Assembly: GCA_009843815.1 (NCBI GenBank)
Contig: VYCS01000011.1
Span: 1 to 64,000, forward strand
Reading direction: 5' to 3'
Source: Cenarchaeum sp. SB0675_bin_21
Lineage (GTDB): Archaea > Thermoproteota > Nitrososphaeria > Nitrososphaerales > Nitrosopumilaceae
DNA: 64,000 nucleotides
In this document: piece by piece, positions 62,652 to 64,000 of the stretch
Layout: every line of letters starts with the position of its first letter
How positions within the stretch are numbered: position 1 is the first letter of the stretch
Notes under the pieces: generated by a model
What the model saw: the letters and a program-made list of their open reading frames with translations, nothing else
Told to the model about the DNA's origin: nothing
Databases searched by the model: none
Made by a program: the position numbers and the translations under genes

Positions 62652-63055
62652 AGGGCACAATATCCATGGACATACAGGCAAGTATTGGTTCAGTCTATGA
62701 ATTATTATCGAATCATGCTGAATTGTCCAAGATAAATAATACAGTAGTAAAAGTCAAGATGCGTTCTGAACGTCCAGAATCTGCGGTCAATGAAGAGACC
62801 ATGTATTTGAACGGCAAGACATACAAGTGTATGGTAAAGCACCTCTTTGAGGCACCATCAGTACACACATACACCGTAATAGGCGGCGATGCCAAGGGCA
62901 GTAGTGTAGTTCAAAGGCTTGAAGAGATACCAGATGGTACACGAGTAAATATGTCCATAGACTGGAAAGTTAGTTTATTTGGATTTAGAAGTAAAGGTAT
63001 ACTAAGTGACTATACAGCCTTGCTGAATGATGTCAAATTACAGTTAGAGTTTTAG
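62633..63055 (+). CDS. SRPBCC-family (CoxG/START-like) protein
   Basis: The sequence follows the SRPBCC ligand-binding fold: first strand GTISMDIQASIGSVYELLSNHAELSKINNTVVKVKM, then EETMYLNGKTYKCMVKHLFEAPSVHTY and the C-terminal helix FGFRSKGILSDYTALLNDVKLQLEF. Such domains bind hydrophobic or aromatic ligands, or assist CO-dehydrogenase type enzymes. Coupling to ubiX by a 19-nt overlap suggests a link to quinone or aromatic chemistry, which is inference. The start ATG 62633 is needed to keep the first strand. Confidence 0.72.
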   Translation: MGRGFLKGTISMDIQASIGSVYELLSNHAELSKINNTVVKVKMRSERPESAVNEETMYLNGKTYKCMVKHLFEAPSVHTYTVIGGDAKGSSVVQRLEEIPDGTRVNMSIDWKVSLFGFRSKGILSDYTALLNDVKLQLEF

Positions 63056-63246
63056 GATTTTTCATCTTTGTATTTGTTGAGTTCTTTTTCACCCTCTATC
63101 TTGCCTTTTTCAAACTCACCTTTGGCCTTGCCGAACGTGCGGGCCAATTCGGGTATCTTGCGGGCGCCAAATATCAGCACAACCACGACTACAATAAGTA
63201 TAATCCATTCCTGACCTGCGATAAACAATGCCAGATTTTCAAACAT
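63052..63246 (-). CDS. tatA: Twin-arginine translocase subunit TatA
   Basis: A short N-terminal membrane helix (FENLALFIAGQEWIILIVVVVVLIFGARK) is followed by the amphipathic helix LARTFGKAKGEFEKG; the FGARKIPELARTFGK hinge is diagnostic. Length 64 residues. The Tat system exports folded proteins such as cofactor-containing enzymes. I use ATG 63246; the longer frame to 63324 adds an unnatural polar start. It lies downstream of tatC on the same strand. Its 3' end overlaps the SRPBCC gene by 4 nt. Confidence 0.92.
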   Translation of the reverse strand: MFENLALFIAGQEWIILIVVVVVLIFGARKIPELARTFGKAKGEFEKGKIEGEKELNKYKDEKS

Positions 63247-63390
63247 TATTACTATATTATATAATAAGTGATTTAAATCTTTGACTTTTAGTTTTGGAAA
63301 TTCATGCTTGTGACCATGCACCAAATGCTGAATACGTATAATCAGCTAGTCAAAAATAGCTTATGCTGTTGCGCACATAAACTGGGTGCT

Positions 63391-64000
63391 TCACGTTAGG
63401 GACTTTTTCTTTCGTTCGATTATCAACATGCCTGCAAGGTACAATGCTATCATGGGCCCAGCTACAAACCACATTGTAATTCCGCTACCATCTGGTGTTA
63501 TTATGGCACCAAATACTATTATGGCTACCAAGGCGTATCGTATATTCTTCCGCCAAAATTTTACATCTACTATACCCGAATATGATGCAGCATACATTAT
63601 CAAAGGTAGTTGAAAAGAGAGTCCAAACGCTATCAAAAATTGTAATACAAACGCCACAAAATCCATGATATTTAGAAATGTTATCAGCCCAGCAGAATCA
63701 CCATACTGGTACAAAAAATCCAATATGAATGGGACGACCATCAAATACGAAAATATGCAGCCTACAGCAAATAGGCACAAGGCAGGAAATGTTATGAATC
63801 TTCCAGTATGTATCTCAGCCTGCCGAAGGGCCGGCGATATGAATGCCACTGCCTCTCGTATTATAACGGGTACAGATACCACAATTCCCAGCAGGGCTGC
63901 AATATACACCTGAGAGAAGAATGCTTGGCCTGGTGCGGTCTGTATTAGTTCTACACCTTCGGGCACTAACTGCTCGCTCATAAAGTCTGTAATCTGGGCC
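63391..64000 (-). CDS. tatC: Twin-arginine translocase subunit TatC (partial, runs off the window)
   Basis: The visible ~203 codons cover most of TatC. Membrane helices start near QVYIAALLGIVVSVPVIIREAVAFISPAL, with the family's conserved 'P.i..q.w.Fi.P.L' segment, and continue through FALSFQLPLIMYAAS-like (IAFGLSFQLPLIMYAASYSG) to the C-terminal ITPDGSGITMWFVAGPMI. The frame is open up to the right edge of the window (A-Q-I-T-D-F precedes the Met at 63981), so the true N-terminus lies beyond 64000. With tatA just downstream it forms a minimal Tat operon. Confidence 0.9.
   Translation of the reverse strand, partial: AQITDFMSEQLVPEGVELIQTAPGQAFFSQVYIAALLGIVVSVPVIIREAVAFISPALRQAEIHTGRFITFPALCLFAVGCIFSYLMVVPFILDFLYQYGDSAGLITFLNIMDFVAFVLQFLIAFGLSFQLPLIMYAASYSGIVDVKFWRKNIRYALVAIIVFGAIITPDGSGITMWFVAGPMIALYLAGMLIIERKKKSLT

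Noticed and set aside
1-64000. CRISPR arrays or long direct repeats
   Set aside because: I found no evenly spaced direct repeats with unique spacers anywhere in the window.

Overview
The window is a gene-dense stretch of an ammonia-oxidising archaeon of the Nitrososphaerota (Thaumarchaeota), most likely from the Nitrosopumilales. The evidence is a two-domain copper nitrite reductase of the archaeal ammonia-oxidiser type (44269-45657), archaeal ribosomal proteins L15e, L31e and L39e, an ESCRT-III (CdvB-type) protein next to a divergent FtsZ homologue, archaeal NadM, PurP and Nob1, PEFG-CTERM surface proteins, a CFI-box secreted protein and short leaderless genes. Most of the DNA is AT-leaning. 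The phosphonate-transporter segment (about 7340-9280) and a few gene-poor blocks (about 100-330, 13160-13510, 38480-39600) are clearly GC-richer and look like acquired or decaying material.

Layout. 1-5440: gene-poor start, nitroreductase, HNH-HIT protein, alpha/beta hydrolase, methionyl-tRNA synthetase. 5570-11250: phnD/phnC/phnE transporter, an NTF2-like protein and NAD biosynthesis (nadM), bracketed by two fragments of an integrase-type transposase. 11300-14400: three secreted or anchored surface proteins, at least two with PEFG-CTERM tails. 14360-21270: larC-larE-cysteine desulfurase operon, a tnpB element, malate dehydrogenase and larB, i.e. the nickel-pincer-nucleotide cofactor pathway. 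21400-31000: secreted proteins, a tandem-duplicated binding protein and a histidine kinase/response regulator/binding protein/ScpA/response regulator operon. 31000-38300: nitrate/sulfonate-type transporter parts, MFS carrier, methionine and C1 enzymes, Nudix, L39e-L31e, FtsZ-like protein. 38590-41160: a divergent pair of paralogous membrane proteins and a second tnpB element. 41200-49100: tRNA methylthiotransferase, fumarase, nirK, serA, surface proteins, L15e. 49200-64000: redoxins, biotin genes, methyltransferase, CcdA/TlpA pair, CdvB paralogue, purP, Nob1, NAD kinase, tRNA-Thr, UbiX and Tat translocase genes.

The main discovery is that both tnpB-type genes lie in compact elements with 25-29 bp terminal inverted repeats and exact 8-bp direct repeats at the insertion site. 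One element spans 17634-19241 (flanks CTAAGTGT), the other 39691-41162 (flanks TACAGAAG). Classical IS200/IS605 elements that carry TnpB have neither terminal inverted repeats nor target duplications, so these look like RuvC-nuclease genes moved by a different, DDE-like transposition route. A 119-bp MITE-like element (53898-54016) has 19-bp inverted repeats and a near-identical 8-bp flank. No CRISPR array, rRNA gene or complete transposase gene was seen.
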